DNA from: Isoetes taiwanensis
Taxonomy: Eukaryota; Streptophyta; Lycopodiopsida; Isoetales; Isoetaceae
DNA length: 64,000 nucleotides
Assembly: GCA_021234155.1 (NCBI GenBank)
Contig: JAJEKV010000020.1
Span: forward strand, 3,644,563-3,708,562
Reading direction: 5' to 3'
The translations under genes were made by a program, and so were the position numbers. Positions 34,265 through 46,674 of the stretch are shown piece after piece. The notes beneath the pieces are model-generated. The model did no database searches, had not been told where the DNA came from, and saw only the letters and a list, made by a program, of their open reading frames with translations. Numbering within the stretch: the first letter of the stretch is position 1; each line of letters starts with the position of its first letter.

Positions 34265-35678
34265 TAGAACATCCAAGCCATAATGGAAAGTCACATAGCA
34301 AGGAAAAACAGTACTTTGCCCAGGAAATAAAAAATGATTTGAGAGCTTCCATCCTCACAAAATGTAGACAAAGCTTGCATAATAAACAAGTGAAGAGTAC
34401 AGAATTACCTGGCAAAATGCAGAAGAAGAATAAGACAGAAAATCTGGCAAGGATAAAAAAGGCAAGAATCTTCATACCTACTCCTGGAACTTAGACACAG
34501 GTCTCGGATATGCAAATGTGACAGACTAATTTTTGCAAGGTAAGAACCGTCAGACAATTTTGAAGCTGTATTTATTGTAAGTAACAAGAAATTCGATAGC
34601 TTCTGTGGTCGGATGGGTGGCAAATCCTGCCAAACCCGACTGCCTTGGCCATGCCAAATCTGGCAGATACTTGCCCTATTAGCTAGCCACATTGCTAACC
34701 AGAGTTTGGCTCAAGGGTTTCTTTGCAAACCAGAGTTTCTTTGCTTGTTAGGCATCATATAGCCCGTGAAGGGATTATCCACGCACCGTTTGCAAGAAAA
34801 TACTCCCATGAATAAGGAAAAATCATTCATGCATTAAGAATCGTTCAAGAATGAGACGGACCTCAAAATTTCCCAATGCTATTCCGTTATACCTTCTTCA
34901 TCTCCCCAATGCAAATGAACTACAGGAACCTGCTCAGAACTGTCGCAAAACAACAAAAAAGAGGTCCCGTCTAGAACATCCAAGCCATAATGGAAAGTCA
35001 CATAGCAAGGAAAAACAGTACTTTGCCCAGGAAATAAAAAATGATTTGAGAGCTTCCATCCTCACAAAATGTAGACAAAGCTTGCATAATAAACAAGTGA
35101 AGAGTATAGAATTACCTGGCAAAATGCAGAAGAAGAATAAGACAGAAAATCTGGCAAGGATAAAAAAGGCAAGAATCTTCATACCTACTCCTGGAACTTA
35201 GACACAGGTCTCGGATATGCAAATGTGACAGACTAATTTTTGCAAGGTAAGAACCGTCAGACAATTTTGAAGCTGTATTTATTGTAAGTAACAAGAAATT
35301 CGATAGCTTCTGTGGTCGAATGGGTGGCAAATCCTGCCAAACCCGACTGCCTTGGCCATGCCAAATCTGGCAGATACTTGCCCTATTAGCTAGCCACATT
35401 GCTAACCAGAGTTTGGCTCAAGGGTTTCTTTGCAAACCAGAGTTTCTTTGCTTGTTAGGCATCATATAGCCCGTGAAGGGATTATCCACGCACCGTTTGC
35501 AAGAAAATACTCCCATGAATAAGGAAAAATCATTCATGCATTAAGAATCGTTCAAGAATGAGACGGACCTCAAAATTTCCCAATGCTATTCCGTTATACC
35601 TTCTTCATCTTCCCAATGCAAATGAACTACAGGAACCTGCTCAGAACTGTCGCAAAACAACAAAAAAGAGGTCCCGTC
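34265..35678. repeat. 707-bp tandem duplication inside the Helitron
   Basis: Copy 1 is 34265-34971 and copy 2 is 34972-35678. Each starts TAGAACATCCAAGCC and ends AGAGGTCCCGTC. The copies differ at only a few positions seen by eye (for example GAGTACAG/GAGTATAG). Confidence 0.93.
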
Positions 35679-36913
35679 TAGAATTGAATTCTTAGGCAAA
35701 ACAAAAAGCACGGTGAAGAAAAAAGGTTGTGGCCATACATTTTTATGCCATTCCGGCATTCATCTATTTGGAAATGTTTTTTTGGAAAATGGTTATTTGG
35801 AAAAACGGTTATGCATATAACGTATTGTGCCCTTTCCCAAATCCTCAATCTCAACCATCCATCTGCATCAACGGTTTAAAATTGAAATTGATGACAAACA
35901 CTCAAAATCCCTTTAGTATAAAGAAAGATGATGTTATGTGATGTTGGTTGATCATGTTTGCTCCTCTTGTATTGGGAAGGGGTAGAGACCTAGAGCTATA
36001 TGTAGTATGCTCCCGAGTGTAGATCCCTTAGTTCCTATTAGTTGCGACTGTGTGCATAGGAACCCCACCGGGCTATGGAGGCTATGATGTGACTCGGCCT
36101 ACACAGCGGGGCTAGAGGCAATCTGGGAGGGAGGATCCCCCAGAGTGGGGGCCTCTCGGGGGATCCCATGGTGGGCTAGGCTTATGGTGGGTCCTTCCCC
36201 GTGTGGGCCGAGCATGGAGTGCGACACCTCACAGGCGATGGTGTATTGCCTCTCAAAAAGAGTTGCAAGTGTCGGCAGCTCTTGTTTTGGGGGAGTTGAT
36301 CGAGTGCAGATGGTGTGTGTCGCGATTCTCTGGCGCTTGTGGAACCTCTAAACCCAGGAAGGGGAGATGCAACCCTTCTGCCTCGTGGGACCGAGGGAGA
36401 TGCAACTGGAGTAGTCCCCGGGGGTGATGCCATGGGATTGCGTGTCCAGGAAGGCTAGAGTCATGCGAGCTGATTGAGCCCATCGCAAAGTATGCGGGGA
36501 GGCCCGGATGGAGTGGTCAACCTAGCCATTGTCTTATGCCGGCCCTGCGCCATTGCCATGACTCGAGTGCGCTCTATCTTGAGGCCCTAGCCGTTGGTTA
36601 GATCCCTCCCTCCTTACAGTGAGCCATGGGTAGGAGCTCTTATGTTTTATGGTTTATGATTATCTTCTTTGCTCTTACGGATATGGGATGGACTACCCTT
36701 AAAGTAGTATGTTGTATTATTATTGCTAGTTACGGCGTTGTTTTATGCTTTATTTGTGATAGGAGCCCATAGGGGAAGGGCCGCATAAACACCTTCGTGT
36801 CCCCGCGCACTAGGATTCTCGAGTGCGGGGTTAGGCGAAGGGCCCATGCGGTTGATGGGCGGGATGGGGATTTCTGCCCGAATGTCTGGCTAGGGCAGCG
36901 TATATTTAGCGGG

Positions 36914-39900
36914 GTCTAAATAATTATCGAGCAATCTTCTTGGTTGACCAAAGCTAGCCACGACCATATCGAATAGGTAGACTAAGCGGCCTAGCTAATG
37001 AATGGAATGAAATTCGATCTTGAACACATGAATGGGAGAAATTTTTTTTTCCCATTACTAGGAGTCGTAATTAGATTAAAGTATAGTCTAAGTGGTGGAA
37101 ATAATATAGTCAAAAGAAACCTTCTAGTAAATTTGAGCTCAAAGTTGTTCATGGACCGCACCTTTCAAAAGGCGAAAAATTGGGTGAAAATCGCTCAAAA
37201 TAAAGCTTGAAAGAAATGGCATGAAATGACCACTACTTGGCCCAATAGGAAATTTTGAGAAATAGTTAAAGTGATTAGGGGAAGTACCTTAATTATTAAC
37301 CCATAGTTATAATAAAATTTACTCTTAAGAAAAAAAGTAGCTAATAAACCTATAGAAGTGCCCCTACTCCTTAGAGTTCCCAAATAGTATCTTGAACCTT
37401 CCCTTTGCGCTTGTAAAGGCAAAGAGTGTCCACCGAGAGTGCTGCCATAAGAGTGTCCACCGAGCGAATGACCGGGCGAGATCGATCCAAAGGGCCGTGG
37501 AGATAGAGGCAAGATCGCTCGAAGAGGCCACCATCAAGGAAGCTAAAAGGCATTGGGAGGACCAAACAAGTAACTAGGAAGGTTGGAAGCTCCGGCTTGC
37601 AGGAGCGTTGAAGCACTCCCGGTGGTGAAAAGCAAATTCTTGAGGCCAGCGACCTAGGTCGGAAATTGAACTTAGCCACTCAAGCTCTTGAGACGAATCG
37701 TTTTCACCTTCGTGAGGAGCAACGACTTAGCACCTCAGGAATGGATACATAAGGCCTGGGAAATTGAGATCGTGGTACGCTTCATGAGAGGAAGAGCAAG
37801 TAGCGAGAGAAACCTGTGAACCTTGAGCAACCCGACCGCGGGGAGGCGGTGAAGAACAAGTAGCAAGAGCAACCCGATAAAGATTAGAACAACCGCAAAA
37901 AGGAAGAATAGGGAGCGACAGCGGGGAGACAACCCCTAAGAATACGAACAACCCCGCCAGAGGGAACGGCCCAGCGAGGAAGCGAGCAATCAATCTTGGA
38001 AGAAAAGGAAGGAAGAGACGCAGGCAAGGAGAGAACCACAACTAGACGAACTGGAGGAGGATGAGCCCGAAGAAGAAGGACCACAACAACAAGAGGAGGG
38101 AGCAAGAGGCTAAAGAAGAAGAAGAGGAGGAGGAGGAGGCCGAAGAACAGACGCAGCCTACGCTCTGCAACTATATCCAATGCAGTCCAAGGAGGGCAAC
38201 ATCAGCAAGAAGCTACTTAAAGCTCAAGCAAGATATGGAGTACGAGAAGAAAGAATTATCTCTGCCAATGGATCTGACAAGGTAGCCAACCAGGGTGGAA
38301 AAGCTAGCCTCCACCACGTAGCCGACCAGGGTGGAAAAGCTAGCCTCCACCACGTCGACTCGATTCTCCGAAGAAGGTCCGCCGTGGGCCAAATCCTCAG
38401 CATAGTAGAGCTGCTCAGCATATTCGACATTGCCAACAGCGTACCAGTCTAATGATCCAGAAACTTTAAGATCTTATAGTTTCTGGAATTGTTGAATCTT
38501 GGCAAGAATCAAGGTACCAGGGTGAAACCGCGCCAAACGGATGTGCGTTCTACGAATGTGCGTTCTTAACACAGGTGCACTCTAATATCTTGTAGTACCT
38601 CATTCTAGCTTTTCAATCCATTTGAACCTCATCTTAAAAGAATTCCCACAGTAGCAGAAATCGAACCTCCCACCCACAGGGTTGAACCCCCCCAAACCCC
38701 CCCGTGCCAACCACTAAAGGCGGGCATCGTTTATGTTTGAATTATAATTCTTAATTAAATTTAAGCTTTAATAATGTTAGATAATATTAATGGCCAAGCC
38801 TTAGACTTAGAACCAAGATCCTTAAGCTAGATAGAGACAACATCTGCACTCATCATAGCTTACTTGTCGCTCTTATCTTGCTAAGTGTCTTCTTGTCTAC
38901 ATATAGGTAGTATAATTAAACATTTTTCTTAGAAATCCAGCTAGTTGCCAAGGCTTTAGAAATTGTTGTCACACGTTGGTATGATACACCAACACACATT
39001 ATAGGTGCACTATCATCAAGTGTCTTCAGCCGTGCCTTTGTATCATAGATAATTATCTAGGAATTCATTCTATCTAAGTAATTTAGTCTAGCACACCAAG
39101 TATACCCAAAGTGAGTCTCCTTCTACCACCCCATAATAGTAAATAAGTACCTTTCTCAGTGCCTAGTAAAGTGCCAAGTGGGTCAATTGAGGTAGAGTGG
39201 ATAAAGGTATAAAAATAGGGTTTGTAGAGTAAATAGACATAAGTAATTGTTGTTATGGTAGTATTAGTTGCCTTGTGCACTTTAGGGGCTAAAAAATAGG
39301 TCAAGAGAACCCGTTCTTGGGATCCTCGAGCCCGCCGGTGGAGACAGGGACAACATCAACAAATTGAAAGCGAGGGCAAACTTATGGAGGAAACTTCAAC
39401 AAATCAAAGGCCAAGAGGTGTCTGAGGGGAAGGCGAACACAAATAAGAAAGGGGAGCCTATTGGAAGGGCGGCTGCGACATCAAAATTAGACATAAGAAT
39501 TGCCAAGAGGGCTATCCAACGACCAATGGGCATCATGGCACTTACAAAATTGATTACATTAAGGGAGGAACACCTCCTAGTCAAGGATATTCTCCAAGTG
39601 CCATATTGTCTCGAGGAATGGCCCCACATCGATGACTAATGTCACAACTCGCCACCAACAAGTAGGCGTCTTCATGGAGACTTATGATATCAAGAGCCCT
39701 AAAGGATGAGGCCGGACATACCTCGAGGAAGGGCAACTATCGCAGTATCTGAGGCCATAGTAGTATCAGATCTACACTCCAAGCGGACATGCTTTGACTA
39801 AGGAGGTATTACAAGCCCGGCAAAGTGGGCTCCTCCACGAATAGGAATATGGCAAAAGCGCAACAAATTTCTTCCTCATCGGTAGATACTTGAGGCAAAA

Positions 39901-41850
39901 GCATCAACCTCGGCACACCATCTCAAGACCACGGCAATCTTCTACCTTAGGGTTGGAGGTCAAACTCCATCAAGAAGAGGCATCATGAGGGACCAAATAC
40001 CAAATTATTAATTGATCACAAGATTAGTCCCTGCAGATGGATGCAAACAAACTTATTTCAGAAAAAGAAGTTGTAAAGTTAGAAGTGGTAAAAGCACTTT
40101 CGACATTGTCTTCACCTTATAGCAAAGACATGTGGCCGCCAAGATGAAGAATCAAATCAACAAGGTAAACACAACAACATCAATTCGGGATTAGAAGAAT
40201 CATCCTCGAATCTCATAACCTCCAAAGGCGGATAGGCGACCACGAAAGATTCTACACAATGGTGAACATGACCTTCAAGCCTTTGGGATGCAACACCGAG
40301 CCTTAGGTCGCCACTACATCACAAGTCCACTAAGAGGGATAATGTTATGAAGGTAATCAGCATCAATATTAAGGACGAGCAGGGTCAGAATATGTTCAAT
40401 GAAAGAAAGCAGGGCACTTGAATGATCATACAACAACTCCAAGGATACCAGATCCTTTTCAACAAATTATGGATCATCGCCTTGCTACTCCAACGACTAA
40501 CGACTACACCAGCTTTAAGCAAGCTAGAGGACCTATTAGATAGTTGAGTTTCTTAGAATTATGGGTGATAGCATCCATGATGGGATTGGGACGAAATTTC
40601 GAGTAGATTTTTTTTGTCTTTTCTTTTAGAAAGATGGACCCAAGAATTGAGCAAAGCTTCAAGGATTGGGAAGAAAATGTATGGAGTACAATGTCATTAT
40701 ACATTCTTTGGCAGATATCCAACTTATTGGAACCTCTTCATGAGCTTGATCACCTCGCTAAGAAGGATTCAATAATAGGATAATCGTCGATCATGTATAT
40801 GACGAGTACTTCCGCAGCATAAGGAATAATCCGACCAAATGAAGGGAAGCAATCTAATAAGTCTGGCCAACTTCTTAGATAGCATCAACTCAAAGGTGTG
40901 ACTATTTCAAAAGGGCAATAAGTAAGGAAGAGGGATCCTAGAGTATAGATTAGATCTAAAACAAGAATAGTTATCTAATCATATAGTTTTCTATGTGTGC
41001 CCAAAAGTAATGTCATCTTAGACTAAACTTTTGTGGCCATAGGATTTATGTAAGTAGTTCTTTAACTTGTAACATTGCACCTCTAGATGGCGGACATCTT
41101 TAAGAGCAAGACTCTTAAGTCTAAATCTAGGCGATAATTATGGCAAGGCCAAGTAATTAGCGACACCAACGGAACAAGAGTCAAGTCCGACATCAACATT
41201 AAAGCGACAAAGTAGAGAACATCGGCACCAATTACTTATGTGCATCGGCAACTATGACCTCATAATAGACATGCAATATTAAAAGCCGACTAAGGCAATA
41301 ATTGATTATCATAAGCAAGAGATGTTATCGCCAGACACCAAAAGGGCAAGTACCTTATAATTTAAGTTAAAAAAGTAACTCCAATCGTTACAACGCATGT
41401 CGATAAAAACAATTACTTAAGTATATCATGAGGAATGAGGTCGTACATAAGCTACAAGTTGTCGACCCCAACTACAAGAGTAAGAAGGAAGATGCTACTT
41501 CGAAATAGTTGATCAAGAAGTCCCATGATATACCTCTAGATGAAATTTGAGAGCTTTTGCTCTATAGAAGCATCTGATCCAAATCACCCTTGCACAAGAT
41601 CTGCAGAGCCGACCAGACAAAGCTCTTTATAGAATGAGCACTTCCCGAGCTAGCGAGCTCAAGAAGCGGAGCGATTGTAGGAGTTGACCGACTTGAGGAT
41701 CCTTTCAGCCAGAATGTAAGTCTAAAGATGTATATCAACCATGGGAAGCTCAACAAGCAACGACATAATGGATCAGCCCCAAGAAGCAAGATTCTTTTGC
41801 AAAATCGACTTAAGCTCGGGCAATCAGCAAATAAGGATGAAGGGGGAAGA
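36914..41850 (+). other. Decayed 5' interior of the chromovirus
   Basis: Little can be read with confidence. 38061-38300 encodes a very Lys/Glu-rich stretch, and 38282-38353 is a 36-base tandem pair coding VANQGGKASLHH-type repeats. 39364-39639 is an open frame with a basic, Gag-like composition (KARANLWRKLQQIKG). I did not find a clear primer-binding site, CCHC knuckle or protease. Confidence 0.4.
38282..38353 (+). repeat. 36-bp tandem repeat pair
   Basis: GTAGCCAACCAGGGTGG... at 38282 recurs at 38318. The unit is 36 bases, in frame for 12 residues. Confidence 0.9.
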
Positions 41851-41859
41851 TAATTATAA

Positions 41860-42060
41860 GACTCCTTGAGAACACGGTATGGGCACTATGATTTCCAAGA
41901 ATGCCCTAAGTCTATGGAATGCTCCACCAACTTGTATGCATTTGAGGAACGACATCTTCGAAGATTCTTTGGATGATTTCTTCATCAATTCTCTTCGACG
42001 ACATCGTGATCTACAGCAAATCAATGGAGGAGCATGCAGCCGTGGAGATGTTAAAATGTC
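41860..42060 (+). pseudogene. Reverse transcriptase remnant of the chromovirus
   Basis: FEDSLDDF and, in the next frame, FFDDIVIYSKSMEEH match the end of the RT palm, where chromoviruses read F-L-D-D-I. Before it, the diverged WNAPPTCMHLRNDIF corresponds to the TNAPATF-xxLMNDIF block. The rest of RT and RNase H is lost or unreadable. Confidence 0.65.
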
Positions 42061-42289
42061 GCCACTCATTGGCAAGCTTTTGAAGCAGCAATTTGCAATG
42101 CCATCTCCACTTCGGCAAGCGAATTTGGCAAGAAGATAGAAGAAGCCATCTCCTCCAACATAGAGTTCAAGCACATAGTGGGCTAGTCTTTGCAAGAGTG
42201 CAAGGACGGATTAACAAAGAGAAACCTTCAAATATTTTGAATTAAAGGAAGGCAATCTTTAATATCAAAGAACAACTATGCGTGCTTAA

Positions 42290-42985
42290 AGTATCAGGAG
42301 TAAGCAAAATCTTTCATGACACGCATAGCCCTAATTCCGGCCATGCAAAATTTATAAAGGCCTATTCCAGATTAAAAGTAGCTACTTCTGGCCGGACATG
42401 AAGAAGCAGATAGTCAGATATATCCAAGAATGTCAGTGGCATCAGCAGACAAAGGCAGAACAACTTCGAATTCCAGGAGTTTTGGAACCTTGGGCGGTGC
42501 CAGATGCCAAGTGGGAAGTCTTCAGCATGGTTTTCATAGCAGACCTTCCAAGGACAACAAGAAACTTTGAAGCCTTGATGGTTGTGGTACATAGCTTATA
42601 AAAAGGGCACATACTTGCCATGCCACACCATAAACACTGCCTTGGATCTAGCCGTGTGGTTTACATATGAGTTCTTTTAGGCTGCATGGAATGCACATGT
42701 CGATCATCACCAATAGAGATGCGAAGTTCTTTAGCGACGTTTAGCAAGACTTCTTCAACATGAGCTGCACCAACTTGTTGATGAGTTTTGTTTATCATTT
42801 GCAGTCAAATCGGCAAAGGAACCGCACCAACATAATTTTGGAGAGCACGTTGGGAAACTATGATTGGAACAAGTAATCCAAATGGGCCGAGTACATCCAC
42901 CTGGTCAATTACAATAATATGAAGCAAGAGTCATCGAAGATGTCTCCCCCATGATCAGTTACAGTTACCAATGCTTGACCCTAGT
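42290..42985 (+). pseudogene. Integrase remnant of the chromovirus, first part
   Basis: KIFHDTHSPNSGHAKFIKAY gives the zinc-binding histidines. MKKQIVRYIQECQWHQQTKAE gives the second part, followed by VPDAKWEVFSMVFIADLP with the expected catalytic-type D replaced by A, as read. Next come ITNRDAKFFSDV and YHLQSNRQRNRTN, the second Asp and diverged Glu regions. A foldback element interrupts the sequence at 42989. Confidence 0.75.
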
Positions 42986-42988
42986 TAT

Positions 42989-43539
42989 CATTAGGGTTTT
43001 TTTGAGATTAAAAAAGGGCCTTCAAAACATGCCAACTAAGCCAAATGAAGATAAATGAACTACCAATCAGAAATCAGAGCCTGACGGGTCCAGTCAGCAA
43101 AACTGTTATAACTAACTCACTGGATAACATTTTCTAGTATAACTATTGATAGAAAAGTCCAAATGAGCTCTCGTTTAGTGCAATGGATAGATCTCGTCGA
43201 GATCTTTCCAATCTTAGGTGCTTTGCACATATTTTAACCACTAAAGATTGTCAAAACTCCAAAAAATATGGTTTTTACCATTTTTTACTATCCTCACCGG
43301 GCTAAAAGATATGCAAACCACCCAAGGTTGGAAAGATCTCAATGAGATCTATCTATTGCACCAAACAAGAGCTTATTTGGACTTTTCTATCAACACTTAT
43401 GCTAGAAAATGTGATCCAGTGAGTTAGTTATAACTGTTTTGCTGACTGGATTACCAGTTCTGTTTTCTGATTGGTTGTTCATATAGCTTAGTCAGCAATT
43501 CTTAGAAGGCCCTTTTATGATCTCAAACAATCCCTAATG
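42989..43539. mobile_element. Foldback-type non-autonomous element in the chromovirus integrase
   Basis: The left end CATTAGGGTTTTTTTGAGAT and the reverse complement of the right end (CCCTAATG at 43539) match. The inverted repeat runs on through most of the 0.55 kb: AGATCTCGTCGAGATCTTTCC on the left pairs with GGAAAGATCTCAATGAGATCT on the right, with the centre near 43280. No coding sequence and no clear target duplication were found. Confidence 0.78.
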
Positions 43540-43544
43540 GTGGC

Positions 43545-44110
43545 ATAATCTAGTGCCCAAGGTGGAAGTTTCTCAACAACGACAGCATATATGCGGTAGC
43601 TTTTGGAAGAAGTGTGAGAGTATCTTCAACAACATGGGCATATCTGAAGAGTCTAGCAGATAGACATAAAACTCCTCGAGAGTTGTTTTGTTGTGAGAGA
43701 TAAAGTTTGGCACAAGTAAAGGTTAAGCAAAGGAAGCTTCGCATCGGCAATTGTAAGAAGCTCGCCCCTAGGTGGGCCGGTCCATTCAAGACCTTGGAGA
43801 AGAATGGGCTCTCAGGCCTACAAGTTGGAGCTCTCGGCCCACCTTAAGGTCTTCCATGTGAGATTATTCAAAAGGCACGATCCTAACCTTGATGAGGTTT
43901 TGGATACTCCAACTTTGTTGGAAATGACGGAGGAACAAGTTGAAATTGTGCCTGAATTACTTCTTGATAAGTCATTCAAGAAGACTAGGAGGTCCTAATT
44001 CCTCCAGTATTTGGTCAAGTGGAAGCACTTGCCCGTGGAAGACGCAAACATGGGTATTGAAGCGAGATTTGGAGAAGCAATACCCGTGAGTTTAGGAAGG
44101 AGTTTGATGG
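43545..44110 (+). pseudogene. Integrase C-terminus and chromodomain of the chromovirus
   Basis: LGGPVHSRPW, QAYKLELSAHLKVFHVRLFKR and ELLLDKSFKKTRRS are followed, past one stop, by FLQYLVKWKHLPVEDANM. The L-V-K-W-K-x-x-P-x-E-D-A pattern is a chromodomain. In chromoviruses it steers integration toward modified chromatin. An expected aromatic after DAN is missing because of a frame change. Confidence 0.8.
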
Positions 44111-45028
44111 GCCAGTCGTCTCCCATTTGATCGACGCCTTGACTTGCCGTGAGGTTAGCTTAGTATGTTTCTTAGTTAGCCTTAAGTTACGGCTCATGTA
44201 TTCTAGTTAGTAGAGTGCATGTGCCGTAATCTTGGAACGTGTGGGCGATGATGGGATACCTTTAAGGCATTCTCTAGGCCAACACGCACCAAGAAGGTGC
44301 GCATGACCATTAGGGTCATGTGAGTGAGGAATGAGGCATGGTGGGCGGATGATGGGACATCGATCGAATGCTCTCTATGCCGCATGATGGGTACGCATTA
44401 CACGCCGTAGGAGGTCATGGTGAAGGTTAAAGTGATCATCTTGATGATGGGATCGTGAGACGTTCCCTAGCTTAAAACCCTTGGGGCATGATGCCTTTGG
44501 GGTGTACTCGATCCGGGGATCGTGTACAAGGTAGCACTTGATCATGGGCGATGATAGGATCATCTTAAATGGTCCTTAAGCTCAAATCCTTATGGGGCCA
44601 TGATCCGGTGCAAGGTAGTAGGGTAACCTTGAGCTGGTAGTTCGCTCAAGGAGGTAGGTAAGGGGTGGTCCCCTAAAACCACAAACTTATTTAACTTATA
44701 TAACGAATGTGCTACTTGTGCAGGCCGCTGAAGGGAAGCATGAAGGAGGGAGCACGTTATTTAGAAGATAGGAGTCATAGATTTTAGACTAACTATGAAC
44801 TCCTAAATTTGTTGTAATAATATTATATGTGTATACTTTGATAGTAATAGTTGTTATAGCTATATAATTTTGTATAACTTTTAAATATAGCTTTATAATT
44901 ACATAATGCGTAATTAACGAAAAGTTGATCTTTTCAATAGAGTTAAGTTCATATATTCTTGTTGTGTGCTTTTGCAGGATTAGAGTAGGTTCGTCACCTT
45001 AGCGCAATGTTGAGGACAGCATTGTCCT
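44111..45028. other. 3' untranslated interior of the chromovirus
   Basis: No coding pattern. Repeated GATGATGGGA phrases occur at about 44240-44560, which may be diverged minisatellite-like copies. Confidence 0.4.
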
Positions 45029-45041
45029 AAGGGGGGAAGAA
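45029..45041 (+). promoter_or_regulatory. Polypurine tract of the chromovirus
   Basis: AAGGGGGGAAGAA lies directly before the 3' LTR start at 45042. It primes plus-strand DNA synthesis in LTR elements. Confidence 0.85.
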
Positions 45042-46669
45042 TGTGAGGTTCCAGGGGAATATACGCTATAAATACGTATATTCCTGGACCCGTCACCATA
45101 CAAGTCTACTTATATAGCCTTGTATACTATAGATTGTGGCACTAGGGGGATGACTAAGTTATTCATATAACTTAGCCAACCTTAGGTTAAGATCAATTTC
45201 CACGTGGCCTTAACCTATTGGGCACCCGCCACACGGACTTACCCTATTGGAGCCATGTGGCATAACATGTGAACCCTAACCTATAAAAACCTAAACCCTA
45301 ACCCTAGGCCTCTTTTCCGGCTCCAAAGATGGGAACCTTCTTCCGCTTCGAAACTCCGTTTGAGAACCGTCATTGGTACGGATAGCATGGCAGCCCCTGA
45401 GCATGGCGCATCAACAGGAGGGGAGCTACCTCGAACACTTCAAGACTATGGAGATGCCGAGGATTGGGAGGGAGTGCCTGAGCGGTATGTAGGGTAGCGA
45501 TCATAGTAGTTCATCTGGAATTAGCATTCCAGATGAGTTAGCATCTTGTACCTAAGGTAGAGCCATCCTAGAACCCTCATTCATCATCTTGAACCCTAAT
45601 CAAGGAATCCTAACTGTAAGTTAGATATGTATGATTAGGTTAAGATGTTCATATGATTATACGATATGATGTTATGTGATGTTGGTTGATCATGTTTGCT
45701 CCTCTTGTATTGGGAAGGGGGGTAGAGACCTAGAGCCATATGTAGTATGCTCCTAGTGTAGATCCCTTAGTTCCTATTAGTTGCGGCCTGTGCATAGGAA
45801 CCCACCGGGCTATGGAGGCTATGATGTGACTCAGCACTACACAACGGGGCTAGAGGCAATGCGGAGGGAGGACCCCTGCCGAGTGGGGGCTACGGGGGAT
45901 CCCATAGTGGGCTAGGCTTATGGTCGGTCACTTCGTGTGGGCCGAGCATGGGTCTGACACCTCCTGGGGCGATGGTGTCGCCTCCTCCTCAAGAGTTGCA
46001 AGTGTCGGCTTGGCTTTGTTTTGGGGTTTAGTCGGTGCAGATGGGTGTGTCGCCAACGATTCTCTAGCCAGCCCCGTGGAACCTCTAAACCCCTTGAAGG
46101 GGAGATGCAACCCTTCCGCCTCGGCGGACCGAGGAGATGCAACACGAGTAGTCCCGATGGGTGATGCCATGGGATTGCGTATCCGGAAGGCTAGAGTCAT
46201 GCCAGAGCCTGATTGAGCCCATCTGCAAAGTATGCACAGGAGGGGCGGATGGAGTGGTCAACCCTAGCCATTGTCTTATGCCAGCCCTCGCCATTGCCAT
46301 GACTCGGGTCTGCTCTATCTTGAGGCCTAGCTTGGTCCGGTTGTCCTCCCTTACGAAGTCCGAGCCATGGGTAGGAGCTCTTATGTTTTATGGTTTATGA
46401 TTATCTTCTTTGCTCTTACGGATATGGGATGGACTACCCTTCGAGGTAGTATGTTGTATTGTTATTGCTAGTTCTGACGTTGTTTATGCTTCCGCTGTGA
46501 TAGGAGCCCATAGGGGAAGGGCGCGCAAGACACCTTCGTGTCCCCTGCCCGCACTAGGATTCTCTCAGAGTGCGGGTTAGACGAAGGGCCCATGCGGTTG
46601 ATGGACCGGATGGGGGATTTCCTGCCGAGTGTACGGCCGGGTGCCGTATATTTAGCAGGGAGCGTCACA
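45042..46669 (+). repeat. 3' LTR of the chromovirus
   Basis: About 1628 bases, TGTGA...TCACA, followed by ATAAA. It matches 29594-30221 plus 35929-36913. Differences cluster in C/G-rich spots. Confidence 0.9.
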
Positions 46670-46674
46670 ATAAA

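Larger units (their letters stand above)
30222..35928 (-). mobile_element. Non-autonomous Helitron carrying a captured gene piece
   Basis: On the minus strand the insert begins TCTTTCTTTATACTAAAG (from 35928) and ends with a hairpin GCCCAGC-AAC-GCTGGGC (30249-30233), seven spacer bases and CTAG (30225-30222). These are Helitron hallmarks: 5' TC, 3' hairpin then CTRR. The flanks are A at 30221 and T at 35929, with no target duplication. Joining them recreates the sequence of the paired 3' LTR near 45662-45675. No Rep/helicase gene is present, so it moved in trans. Helitrons spread by rolling-circle copying and often capture host gene pieces; this one contains part of a transporter gene and a 707-base tandem duplication. 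Confidence 0.92.
29594..36913 (+). repeat. 5' LTR of the chromovirus, split by a Helitron
   Basis: 29594-30221 matches the first part and 35929-36913 the remainder of the 3' LTR (45042-46669). The last few bases (GCGTCACA) are not preserved at the 36.9-kb end. Confidence 0.88.
29594..46669 (+). mobile_element. Decayed chromodomain-type Ty3/gypsy element with nested insertions
   Basis: LTRs beginning TGTGA and ending TCACA, an ATAAA duplication, a polypurine tract next to the 3' LTR, and RT, integrase and chromodomain remnants define one element. Taking out the Helitron (30222-35928) leaves a 5' LTR of about 1.6 kb matching the 3' LTR. The phrase before the 3' LTR (GAGGACAGCATTGTCCTAAG, then a G run) resembles that of Del/Tekay-type chromoviruses, from memory. 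The interior is heavily degraded. Confidence 0.88.

Noticed and set aside
34405-35399. Two identical 95-codon minus frames
   Set aside because: They recur only because of the 707-base tandem duplication. No recognisable protein family, so I do not call them genes.
36145-36483. Several short frames in the gypsy 5' LTR
   Set aside because: They lie within LTR sequence, on both strands, and are not kept between the two LTRs.
37727-38180. Leu/Pro-rich minus-strand frames resembling membrane segments
   Set aside because: They mirror the Lys/Glu-rich plus-strand Gag-like stretch, where a charged frame yields hydrophobic antisense.
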